Origin: Xenophilus sp. L33
GTDB lineage: Bacteria > Pseudomonadota > Gammaproteobacteria > Burkholderiales > Burkholderiaceae_C
Assembly (NCBI RefSeq): GCF_009765735.1
Contig: NZ_LMUW01000224.1
Coordinates: 1-54,555 of the forward strand
Direction: 5' to 3'
Length of the DNA: 54,555 nt
In this document: one piece after another, positions 1-6,767 of the stretch
Numbering within the stretch: position 1 is the first letter of the stretch
Layout: every line of letters starts with the position of its first letter
The notes under the pieces: model-generated
The model's input: only the letters and a program-made list of their open reading frames with translations
Told to the model about the DNA's origin: nothing
Databases searched by the model: none
Position numbers and translations under genes: made by a program

Positions 1-96
1 CGGGGCGGCGGTGGCTTCGGCGGTGGTGGTGGCGGCGGCTTCAGCTCCGGCGGCGGCGGCAACTTCGGCGGCGGCGGCGCCTCGGGAAGCTGGTAG
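1..96 (+). CDS. C-terminal tail of a TPM-domain (YgcG-like) protein, partial
   Basis: Only the last 31 codons lie in the window. Frame 1 reads an almost pure glycine tail with scattered Phe, Ser and Asn, ends in Gly-Ser-Trp and stops at TAG 94-96. Glycine-rich tails of this kind terminate YgcG/TPM-phosphatase membrane proteins, which have a signal peptide, a periplasmic TPM domain, one membrane helix and a Gly-rich end. The next gene starts on the last base of this stop and is itself a TPM protein, which supports the identity, since the two are commonly paired behind lemA. The domain itself is outside the window, so the family call rests on tail composition and context. Confidence 0.6.
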   Translation, partial: RGGGGFGGGGGGGFSSGGGGNFGGGGASGSW

Positions 97-605
97 TGGC
101 ATCGCGACTCACCCGCTTCTGGCGGCACCGCTGGACCGACCAGGCCGACGTGCGCCGGGCCTTGCCGCCCGAGGCGATGGAACGCCTGGGCCGCCGCGTC
201 ACCGCCAGCGAGCAGCGCCACACCGGCCAGATCCGCATCTGCGTCGAGGCCGGCCTGCCCTGGTCCTACCTGCGGCGCGACGCGCCGGCGCGCGAGCGCG
301 CGGTCACGCTGTTCGGCAAGCTGCGCGTCTGGGACACCGCGCACAACAACGGCGTGCTGATCTACCTGCTGCTGGCCGAACACGCGATCGAGATCGTCGC
401 CGACCGCGGCATCAACGCCCGCGTCGGCACCGAGGACTGGGCCGCCACCACGCGCCGCATGGCCGCCGCCTTCAAGGAAGGTCGCTACGAGGACGGCGTG
501 ACGCTGGCGCTGGAGGAAGTCTCGGCGCTGCTGGTGGCGCACTTCCCGCGGGCGGCGGGCGAGGCGGATCGGAACGAGTTGCCGGATGCGCCTGTGGTGT
601 TGTGA
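96..605 (+). CDS. TPM domain-containing protein
   Basis: Product of 169 aa starting at GTG 96, which overlaps the upstream TAG by one base (TAGTG), so translation is probably coupled. Residues about 45-155 match the TPM fold (COG3762 type): a GQIRICVEAG strand, a hydrophobic VLIYLLLAEHAIEIVADRGI core and a C-terminal helical part. There is no signal peptide and no clear membrane helix, unlike the larger upstream partner. The biochemical role of this bacterial family is unsettled; members usually sit beside lemA and a ygcG-type gene, and the neighbour fits that. It converges with the minus-strand gene at 627. Confidence 0.85.
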   Translation: MASRLTRFWRHRWTDQADVRRALPPEAMERLGRRVTASEQRHTGQIRICVEAGLPWSYLRRDAPARERAVTLFGKLRVWDTAHNNGVLIYLLLAEHAIEIVADRGINARVGTEDWAATTRRMAAAFKEGRYEDGVTLALEEVSALLVAHFPRAAGEADRNELPDAPVVL

Positions 606-626
606 AGACGGCGCCCGCAGCCGACG

Positions 627-1202
627 CTAGTCCTTCACCCCGAGCAACCGCCGATTCACCGCATGCACCGCATCCAGCTCCTTCTGCAGCGCCCGCGTCA
701 CCTGCGACAGCGTGCGCAGCTTGCGGTTGCCTTCGCGCAGCCGGTGCGCCAGATCCTTGGCGAGGCCGAGCATCAGGCGCGCGGCGGCCGCGGGATGGTC
801 GGCGATCAGGGCGAGCAGTGAATCGCGCGACAGCACGCCGAGCTTGACCTCGGTGATCGCGGTGCAGCTGGCCGAGCGCGGGCCGCCGTCGATCACGCCC
901 ATCTCGCCGATCAGGTGGCCGGGGCCGAGCACGGTGATGACCACTTCCTCGGCCGCATCGCCGGCGCGGGTCGCGACCCGCACCTGGCCTTCGAGCACCA
1001 GTGCCATGTAGTCGTTGTCGACCGCGTCGCCTTCCTCGAACAGCAGCGTGTCGGCGAGCAGGTGCACCGGTCGCATCGCGTCGACCACCAGGCGCGCCTC
1101 GGCCTCCGCCATGCCGGCCATCGGCGCGACCTGGGTGAGCAGATCGACGGCATGCTCGCGCAAGTCGATGCCGCGGTTCGGTGGTGCCTTCGCTTCGTCC
1201 AT
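627..1202 (-). CDS. Cyclic nucleotide-binding domain protein (Crp-like sensor without HTH)
   Basis: Product of 191 aa. Residues about 25-145 form a cNMP-binding beta-roll: LLADTLLFEEGDAVDNDYMA, then LVLEGQVRV, then the phosphate-binding-cassette region around IGEMGVIDGGPRSASCTA, where the G-E and R-S-A pattern is the cassette hallmark. After the long helix (about 140-170) there is no helix-turn-helix; the protein ends in a short helical tail. It is therefore a stand-alone cNMP sensor rather than a Crp/Fnr transcription factor. It has its own start 54 bases past the fimbrial operon's last stop on the same strand, so read-through from that operon is possible. Ligand identity cannot be told from sequence. 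Confidence 0.85.
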   Translation of the reverse strand: MDEAKAPPNRGIDLREHAVDLLTQVAPMAGMAEAEARLVVDAMRPVHLLADTLLFEEGDAVDNDYMALVLEGQVRVATRAGDAAEEVVITVLGPGHLIGEMGVIDGGPRSASCTAITEVKLGVLSRDSLLALIADHPAAAARLMLGLAKDLAHRLREGNRKLRTLSQVTRALQKELDAVHAVNRRLLGVKD

Positions 1203-1256
1203 CCGGCGTTTTTACAGCGAAAAGAAAGTCCCGGTTCGGCGCGCGCGCCGCGGCGC

Positions 1257-2474
1257 TCATTCGTAGGCGAAGGTGTAGCGAAGGGTCGACGTGACGGCGC
1301 CCTTGGTCAGCGCGGCGTCGGTCGAGGCCGTCGTGTAGTAGCGCGCGCACAGGTTGACGGTGGCGGCCGTTCCGGTGCCGCGGTCGAGCACCACCGGCTG
1401 GGTCTTGTTCAGCTGCAGCGGCGTGCCGCCGGCCAGGTTCGGCGCACCGCTGCAGCTCGCGTCGCCGGTCGTCTTGTAGAAGATCTGGACGCCGGTGTTG
1501 GCGCCGATGTTGCTCGCATTGACCAGGCGGCCCAACGCATCGGCGTTCGGCGCCGCGGTCGTCGCGTCGGCGGCGGAGAAGCGAATTTGCGCCGACCCGC
1601 TGCAGGCGACCGACAGCTTCACGGGCGTCCATTCCGGGTTCACCTTGAAGCCGTCGGTGTTGCTCGAGAAGTCGGCCCACCGGACCACCGCCGGCTTCAT
1701 GTCGATCGAGCCGGGATTGGGGGAAGACGGATCGGCCGTGCAATCGGCCGGGTTGGCGAACGGGATCGAACCCGCGCTGAACTGCCGGATCGTGTAGATC
1801 GCGCCGTCCTGGTAGATGGCGCCGCTGGTGTTGAAGCTCGTGATGGTGTCGTAGTGCCTCACGGAGGCGTTCAAGGCCCGCTCCCCGAGGGCGAGACTGG
1901 TGGTGCCAGCGGGCGTCGTGCCTGTCCGGATCGCCTCGATGCGCCAATCGTGGCGGCTGTTGAAGTAGCAGGTCACGCCGACGCCCGAATCGGCACACGA
2001 GTAGCTGTCGGGCACCAGCGTGGCCGCGGTGATGCCCGCCGGCGCCGAGACCTTGTTCTTCACTTCGTACCAGCCCTGCGTGCCGTTGTACGGCGTGTAG
2101 TAGACGCTGACCTTGAATTCCACGCCCGCCACGCCCGATGGCCAGTAACCGCTGGCGGTGAGGGTGTCGTTGCTGCCGAGCATGAAATAGACCTGCGTCC
2201 CGAGCCGGTTGCCGGCGCCCGCGTTCTGGCAGTAGGGAGACCCGGAGCCCGTTGCCGTGGCCACCACGCCGTAGGACTGGCCGATGCCGACGGAGTTGAG
2301 CTTGGCCAGCGGCGTCGTGCTGACGGCCCAGGTCGACATCCCGCTGACGTTGTACGGGCACGAGTATTGAGCGTAGGCCGGCGTGCCCTGCAGGCCGATG
2401 AAGAGCATCGCCAGCACGAGGACGAAGCTCGGCAGCGGGAACTGCCGGATCGGCAGGAAGAATCGATGGCGCAT
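1257..2474 (-). CDS. Putative fimbrial tip adhesin / fimbrial protein
   Basis: Product of 405 aa, last gene of the fimbrial operon. The ATG at 2474 is followed by a basic n-region and a hydrophobic signal peptide (FVLVLAMLFIGL) with an AYA-Q cleavage site near residue 35. Mature length is about twice that of the other pilins, with paired cysteines in both halves and a C-terminal beta-strand ending STLRYTFAYE, resembling the pilin strand in chaperone-usher subunits. A long two-domain subunit at the operon end is the usual place and shape of a tip adhesin, with an N-terminal lectin-like domain and C-terminal pilin domain. The N-terminal half matches no adhesin I recognise. It starts 29 bases after the previous stop. 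Confidence 0.6.
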   Translation of the reverse strand: MRHRFFLPIRQFPLPSFVLVLAMLFIGLQGTPAYAQYSCPYNVSGMSTWAVSTTPLAKLNSVGIGQSYGVVATATGSGSPYCQNAGAGNRLGTQVYFMLGSNDTLTASGYWPSGVAGVEFKVSVYYTPYNGTQGWYEVKNKVSAPAGITAATLVPDSYSCADSGVGVTCYFNSRHDWRIEAIRTGTTPAGTTSLALGERALNASVRHYDTITSFNTSGAIYQDGAIYTIRQFSAGSIPFANPADCTADPSSPNPGSIDMKPAVVRWADFSSNTDGFKVNPEWTPVKLSVACSGSAQIRFSAADATTAAPNADALGRLVNASNIGANTGVQIFYKTTGDASCSGAPNLAGGTPLQLNKTQPVVLDRGTGTAATVNLCARYYTTASTDAALTKGAVTSTLRYTFAYE

Positions 2475-2503
2475 GGATGAGGTTCGTGAAAGCAGAGTGC
2501 GCG

Positions 2504-3181
2504 CTAGAGGATCGTCACGACCAGGTTGACCGACGTCGTGACGGTCCCGGGTGCCGAATTCCGGTTGGCGGTGTTGATCCAGTACAGCGCCGGGAAGAAC
2601 TGGATCGACGCGCTGAAGCGGCCCGCATCCGGCGTGAAGCTGTCCGCGAAGAGAGGCACGCTGCCGCCGGGCAGCGCGTAGCGGTCGAGCCGGCCGGCCT
2701 GGCCTGAATTCCGATCGCGCATCCAGACCGCGAAGGCGAGCAGCGGCTGGTTGGGACCGCCGTCCAGCCGGAAGGCGGTGATGCCGCTCGGCGGCAGCGG
2801 CACCGCCTGTGCCGGCTGGCCGACCTGGATCCGGAAGGCCGCGGCATCCGGCGGCGACAACGCCGCGCACGAGATCTTGAGCACCGCCATCGGCGACCGG
2901 CCGTCGTAGACGCGATTGAAGTTCGACGAGGCGAAGACGCTGTCGATGCTGGCACTCGCGCCGGCCGGCGCTGCCTGGACCTGCGTCGGCGTCACCGCGC
3001 CGAAGCTGGCCTGGTCGCCCGACGCGCCCGAGAAGCCGACCGAGCAGTCGATCGGCACCTCGTCGACCGTGGCCCGCATGTGCAGGGTCTGCGGGTCGGC
3101 GGCGGTCGCCGCCTGCGCGGAGCCGACAACGGCCATGCCCGACAGCATCGAGGCCGCGAAATGATGCAACGTGGTCTTCAT
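2504..3181 (-). CDS. Fimbrial subunit-like exported protein
   Basis: Product of 225 aa from ATG 3181 (MKTTLHHFAAS), chosen because it opens a classic signal peptide ending GSAQA-A and is preceded by a GAAGAA purine stretch; the open frame extends 16 codons further upstream into the barrel gene. The mature N-terminus (LHMRATVDEVPIDCSVGF) is followed by a second cysteine near SCAALSP. It ends in alternating hydrophobic strands, TTSVNLVVTIL. It resembles the 247-aa product at 10213-10956 in layout (N-terminal strand, Cys pair, FFPALYW / YPGFFWA motif, terminal strand). I infer a minor pilin or adaptor subunit; it is too divergent for a named family. Confidence 0.62.
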   Translation of the reverse strand: MKTTLHHFAASMLSGMAVVGSAQAATAADPQTLHMRATVDEVPIDCSVGFSGASGDQASFGAVTPTQVQAAPAGASASIDSVFASSNFNRVYDGRSPMAVLKISCAALSPPDAAAFRIQVGQPAQAVPLPPSGITAFRLDGGPNQPLLAFAVWMRDRNSGQAGRLDRYALPGGSVPLFADSFTPDAGRFSASIQFFPALYWINTANRNSAPGTVTTSVNLVVTIL

Positions 3182-3203
3182 TTCTTCGGAAGAAGGACCG
3201 CGC

Positions 3204-4103
3204 TCACCAGACCAGCCGCAAGCCGGCATGGCCCGCGACGCCGTGCCCGCCGTCGCCCTGCAAGGCCTGCTGATAGTCCAGCGCGCCGTGGACCGTCAGG
3301 TTGCGCGTCAGCGCGCCCTGCATGCCCACGCCCGTCTGCAACCAGGTGCCGCCCAGGCGGGTCGCCAGTTGCAGCCCGGTCTCGCGGGCCCGGCTCGGCA
3401 CGTCGTAGGTGGTGCGCGCATGGCCGCCGCCGGTGTGCCAAAGGTCGGCGTGGGCGTAGAGGGTGGCCTTGTGCGCGCCTTCCAGCGTCTTGCCGAATCG
3501 CGCGCCCCAGCGGGCATGCAGCGCCTGGCCGTGGGCGTAGTGCACCTGCAGGCTCTGCCCGTGGTGCGCGTCCCCCAGGCGAGTGAATTGGTGGATCAGT
3601 TGCGCCTGCGGCTCGATGAACCAGCCGCCGCCCAGGCGCTGGTTGCGGCCGACCTCGATCGAGGTGGTCGAGCCCCAGCCCCGCGTGCCCATGCCGCCGA
3701 GCGCGCCGCCGTCGATGCGGACGTGGCGGTACAGGCTGAACATCTGATGGACGTCGACGTACCAGCCCGCCTGCTGCGCATAGGTCCAGTAGCCGCCCAG
3801 GCTGTAGCCATCCATGCGGACCGTGCCGACCTGGCCGTCGCCGGCGTAGAGGCCGCCGACGTCGGCCTGCGCGTGCGTGACGCCGAGGGAGACGCCGGCG
3901 CGCACCGCCGCATCGTCGGCGACACGGCGGCCGTACAGGTCCTGGCCCATCTGCATGCCGCTGATCTGCCGGTCGTGGTTGGCACCGCCGGCCTCGAAGC
4001 TGCGGGCGCGCTGCGGCGGGCTGCCGTCGCTGCCTTGAAGCCGTACCGAGCGGGTGCCACCGTAGAGCCGGGCCCAGCCGCCGTCAGGCGCCCGTTCGGC
4101 CAC
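3204..4103 (-). CDS. Autotransporter beta-barrel (translocator) domain, frameshifted from passenger
   Basis: Open frame of 299 aa carrying a complete type Va autotransporter barrel. It begins PDGGWARLYGG, alternates amphipathic strands throughout, and ends HAGLRLVW with a terminal aromatic residue as the BAM complex expects. The frame opens at GTG 4103, inside the last codons of the passenger frame (stop at 4084), and is +1 relative to it. A TGA in this frame near 4142 bounds the region where the frames can be joined. No signal sequence is present, so the barrel could not reach the outer membrane on its own. Most likely it is the 3-prime part of one gene with the passenger, broken by a single-base change or a sequence error. 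Coupled re-initiation is less likely. Confidence 0.8.
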   Translation of the reverse strand: MAERAPDGGWARLYGGTRSVRLQGSDGSPPQRARSFEAGGANHDRQISGMQMGQDLYGRRVADDAAVRAGVSLGVTHAQADVGGLYAGDGQVGTVRMDGYSLGGYWTYAQQAGWYVDVHQMFSLYRHVRIDGGALGGMGTRGWGSTTSIEVGRNQRLGGGWFIEPQAQLIHQFTRLGDAHHGQSLQVHYAHGQALHARWGARFGKTLEGAHKATLYAHADLWHTGGGHARTTYDVPSRARETGLQLATRLGGTWLQTGVGMQGALTRNLTVHGALDYQQALQGDGGHGVAGHAGLRLVW

Positions 4104-6765
4104 CGGCCTCGCGTTCGCGGTACGTGCCGAGCGCGCCGAGGCTCATGGCATCGGCCAGCGCGGGCACCACGCTGGCGCTGATCGCCAGGGCGTTGTAGTT
4201 CTGGGGATCGTCCGACGGCGCGGGTGGGCTCGGGCGGCCTTCGTCGGGTGCCACGTCGGGCCTCTCGAACTTGTCCTCGTGCTTCGGAGGCACGGGCGGT
4301 GGAGGCGGAGGTGGCTCCGGTGGCGGCACCGGTGGCGCTGGTGGGAGCGGCGGCGGCGGCTCCGGCTCCGGCTCCGGCGGCGGAGGCAGCGGAGGCGGAG
4401 GCGGAGGCGGAGGCGGAGGCGGAGGCGGAGGCGGAGGCGGAGGCGGGGGTGGTGGTGGTGGCGGCGGCGGCGGTGGCGGATCCACCCGCCGCGACGTCAG
4501 ATACCAGCTCCCATCGAACGCGCGACGCCGATCGGCGGCGACCAGCGTGTACCGGTAGGCGCCGGCGATGGTCGCGCCGGCCTGCTGGAAGTCTCCGGGC
4601 GACGAACGGTCCATCACCCGGATCACCCGGATGCCGTCGCCCGTCGTGGCCATGCCCAACGCATCGACGTTCGAGAAGGCGACGCGGGTCGCGCCACCGT
4701 CTAGCACGCTGCCTTCGATCAGCAGGCTGTCGTGCAACGAGTCGGCATTGTTGGAACGGTAGGCGCCATTCATCACGATCAGGCCGCCGCCGAGGTAGTC
4801 GCCCTTGACCACCAGCGACTGGAAACCGCGGTTGTCCGCCGGCGCCAGGAATCGGACGGTCCCCTGGTTGCTCAGTCGGCCGACCACCGAATCGCCGCCG
4901 GTGATGTTCCAGGCGCTGCTCGGGTCGATGCGAAGCTCTTCGATGACGGCGCCGCCCGGCTGCATCGACGCGGCACCCGTCCATTGACTGCCGTTGCGCA
5001 GGTCGAAGCGCGCGAAGCGGCTGTCGTCCTGCAGGCTGACGTTGCCTCGAAGCGAGGAGGCGTCGAAGTCGAAGCGGCTCACCTGGCTGCGATCCATCAG
5101 GACGATGTCGCCGTCGAGCCTCGAACCGTTGCGGGCGGTGAGACGGATGTCTTCGGCAGGCAGGCTGCCGATGGGACTGCCGCGCCAGGTGACGTCCTGG
5201 CCCGAAGCCACCATTGCCCGGCGCTCGGACGGCGCCAGCCGGGTGCCGGCCTCGACGGTGCTGCGGTCGAGCACCAGGTCCGTCGCGCCGCCGCCGCGGA
5301 TGTCGATGCCCACGCCCGTGTCGGTCCGCAGCGTCGTGTCGATCAGCCTCGCCATGTTGGCGTAGCGGTTGGCAGCGGTGTCGAGCGTGGGCGCGGCGGA
5401 GGCTGCCGTTCCGCTGAAACGCAGCGCTGACGCTTCGGCGCCAGAGGCCGTGCCCATCGTCCGTTCGGCGACCAGCACGCCGCCGTTCTGCCCGCTCAAG
5501 AGGGCCGCGCCCGCACCGGTGGTCGCGAGCGTCGAGCGGTCCAGCATCAGCGTCGCGAGATAGGACGCGCCGCCCGACTCGTTGCGGCCATCGGCCACCG
5601 CCGCATGCGCGCCGCGGCCCCGCGTCGAGATCCGCGCGTTGCTCACCGCCAGGTCGACCGGGCCATAGAGCGTCGCGGCATCGGTCAGCGGTGTGAGGTA
5701 CGCCTGCAGTCCGTAGGCGCCATCGCCCTGGGTCTCGATGTCCGCATTCGTCAAGCGCAAGCTGCCGTTCAGGTACAGCTGGACGCCGTGCGCGGACGCG
5801 CCGGCGGTCCGGATGTCGAGGTCGACGCCGGTGCCGTTCATGCTCTTCATCGCGATGCCGTGCGAGCCCCGGCCCGCGGTGGTGATCGACACGTCTTCCA
5901 GGACCACGCGATCGCGGATCCAGGAGCCGCCGCTCGCGGGCGGCTTGCGCGGATCGGAGTAGGCCTGCAGGTCGAAGGCGGGCGCCGCGTCGCCGGTGGT
6001 GTCGATCGCGCTGTCACGCACGTCGATGGACTTGAAGCCGGCCGTCTCGCCGATGCCGGCGACCGCGCCGTGGATGCCGGTCTTGACCGACTGCAGCACC
6101 AGGCCGCGCGCCTCCAGTTCGGCCGCGCCGCCGCTCAGCACGATGGCCGGCAAGGCGTTCGATGTCGCACGGATGCGGGTGTCGACGATCTTCAGGCGGG
6201 AATTCAGATCGACGATGCCGCGGCCGAAGCGGATGTCCGAATCCTGGATGTCGATCGACTGCACGCCGCGGCTGCCGTTGACGACGATCGCCGCGTCGTC
6301 GGGCGCATCGATCGCGCCGCGTTCGCCTTGCGTGATGTCGACGTTCTTCAGGGCGAGCGAATTGGCCTGGCCGACGACGCCGTTCAGCACCACGATCGCG
6401 GTGTTGTCGGTGTTGATGCGCGCCGGGCCCAGCGGGCGACCGTAGATGGACAGCGACGAACCGCTGCCACCGCCGCCGCCCAGCACGATCCCGCTCGTCG
6501 CCAGCGTGCTCGACGTCGCCGACAGCGCGAAGCGGTTGCCGTCGAAGCGCACGTCACTGCCGTCGCTCACGCCCAGCACGTAGGGGTTGAAGTAGTTCGG
6601 TCCGAAGTCCGCCGCGGCGTCCAGCGGCGCGAAGCCGCCGCCGGCGTCGACCTCGCGCGTCTCGCCGTCGTCGAACAGGTACGGCACCGCCGCCGGTGCG
6701 CGGCCGCTCGTCACCAACAGCATCACCGCGAAGGCGATCGCCGACCTGCGCTTTTGCATTTTCAT
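4084..6765 (-). CDS. Autotransporter passenger with signal peptide and polyproline linker
   Basis: Product of 893 aa from ATG 6765, with AAGGGAG just upstream overlapping the usher stop. A signal peptide covers residues 1-27 (MKMQKRRS, then a hydrophobic core, then APAA-VP). Residues about 50-755 consist of repeating strands such as SIDIQDSDIRFG and SIDVRDSAIDTTGD, typical of a right-handed beta-helix passenger. A run of 30 consecutive prolines (763-792) and a Pro/Glu-rich stretch follow. Next comes the linker helix (NYNALAISASVVPALADAMS, 856 on) that normally threads the barrel pore. The frame then stops at TGA 4084, just before the barrel frame takes over. It lies inside a chaperone-usher operon, which is unusual. 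Cysteines are nearly absent, as usual for passengers. Confidence 0.8.
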   Translation of the reverse strand: MKMQKRRSAIAFAVMLLVTSGRAPAAVPYLFDDGETREVDAGGGFAPLDAAADFGPNYFNPYVLGVSDGSDVRFDGNRFALSATSSTLATSGIVLGGGGGSGSSLSIYGRPLGPARINTDNTAIVVLNGVVGQANSLALKNVDITQGERGAIDAPDDAAIVVNGSRGVQSIDIQDSDIRFGRGIVDLNSRLKIVDTRIRATSNALPAIVLSGGAAELEARGLVLQSVKTGIHGAVAGIGETAGFKSIDVRDSAIDTTGDAAPAFDLQAYSDPRKPPASGGSWIRDRVVLEDVSITTAGRGSHGIAMKSMNGTGVDLDIRTAGASAHGVQLYLNGSLRLTNADIETQGDGAYGLQAYLTPLTDAATLYGPVDLAVSNARISTRGRGAHAAVADGRNESGGASYLATLMLDRSTLATTGAGAALLSGQNGGVLVAERTMGTASGAEASALRFSGTAASAAPTLDTAANRYANMARLIDTTLRTDTGVGIDIRGGGATDLVLDRSTVEAGTRLAPSERRAMVASGQDVTWRGSPIGSLPAEDIRLTARNGSRLDGDIVLMDRSQVSRFDFDASSLRGNVSLQDDSRFARFDLRNGSQWTGAASMQPGGAVIEELRIDPSSAWNITGGDSVVGRLSNQGTVRFLAPADNRGFQSLVVKGDYLGGGLIVMNGAYRSNNADSLHDSLLIEGSVLDGGATRVAFSNVDALGMATTGDGIRVIRVMDRSSPGDFQQAGATIAGAYRYTLVAADRRRAFDGSWYLTSRRVDPPPPPPPPPPPPPPPPPPPPPPPPPPPPPPLPPPPEPEPEPPPPLPPAPPVPPPEPPPPPPPVPPKHEDKFERPDVAPDEGRPSPPAPSDDPQNYNALAISASVVPALADAMSLGALGTYREREAGGRTGA
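4391..4444. repeat. Nine perfect GGAGGC hexamer repeats encoding polyproline
   Basis: Nine uninterrupted copies of GGAGGC on the + strand (GCCTCC on the coding strand), flanked by imperfect GGC/GGT repeats. They encode most of the 30-proline run in the autotransporter linker. Copy-number change by slippage would alter the protein by two prolines per unit and keep the frame. Confidence 0.9.
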
Positions 6766-6767
6766 CT

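Noticed and set aside
4391..4444. Regular repeats considered as a CRISPR array
   Set aside because: Unit is six bases with no spacers; it is a coding microsatellite.
4271..4558. A glycine-rich + strand frame resembling a Gly-rich structural protein
   Set aside because: It is the complement of the polyproline codons and GGAGGC repeats of the autotransporter linker.
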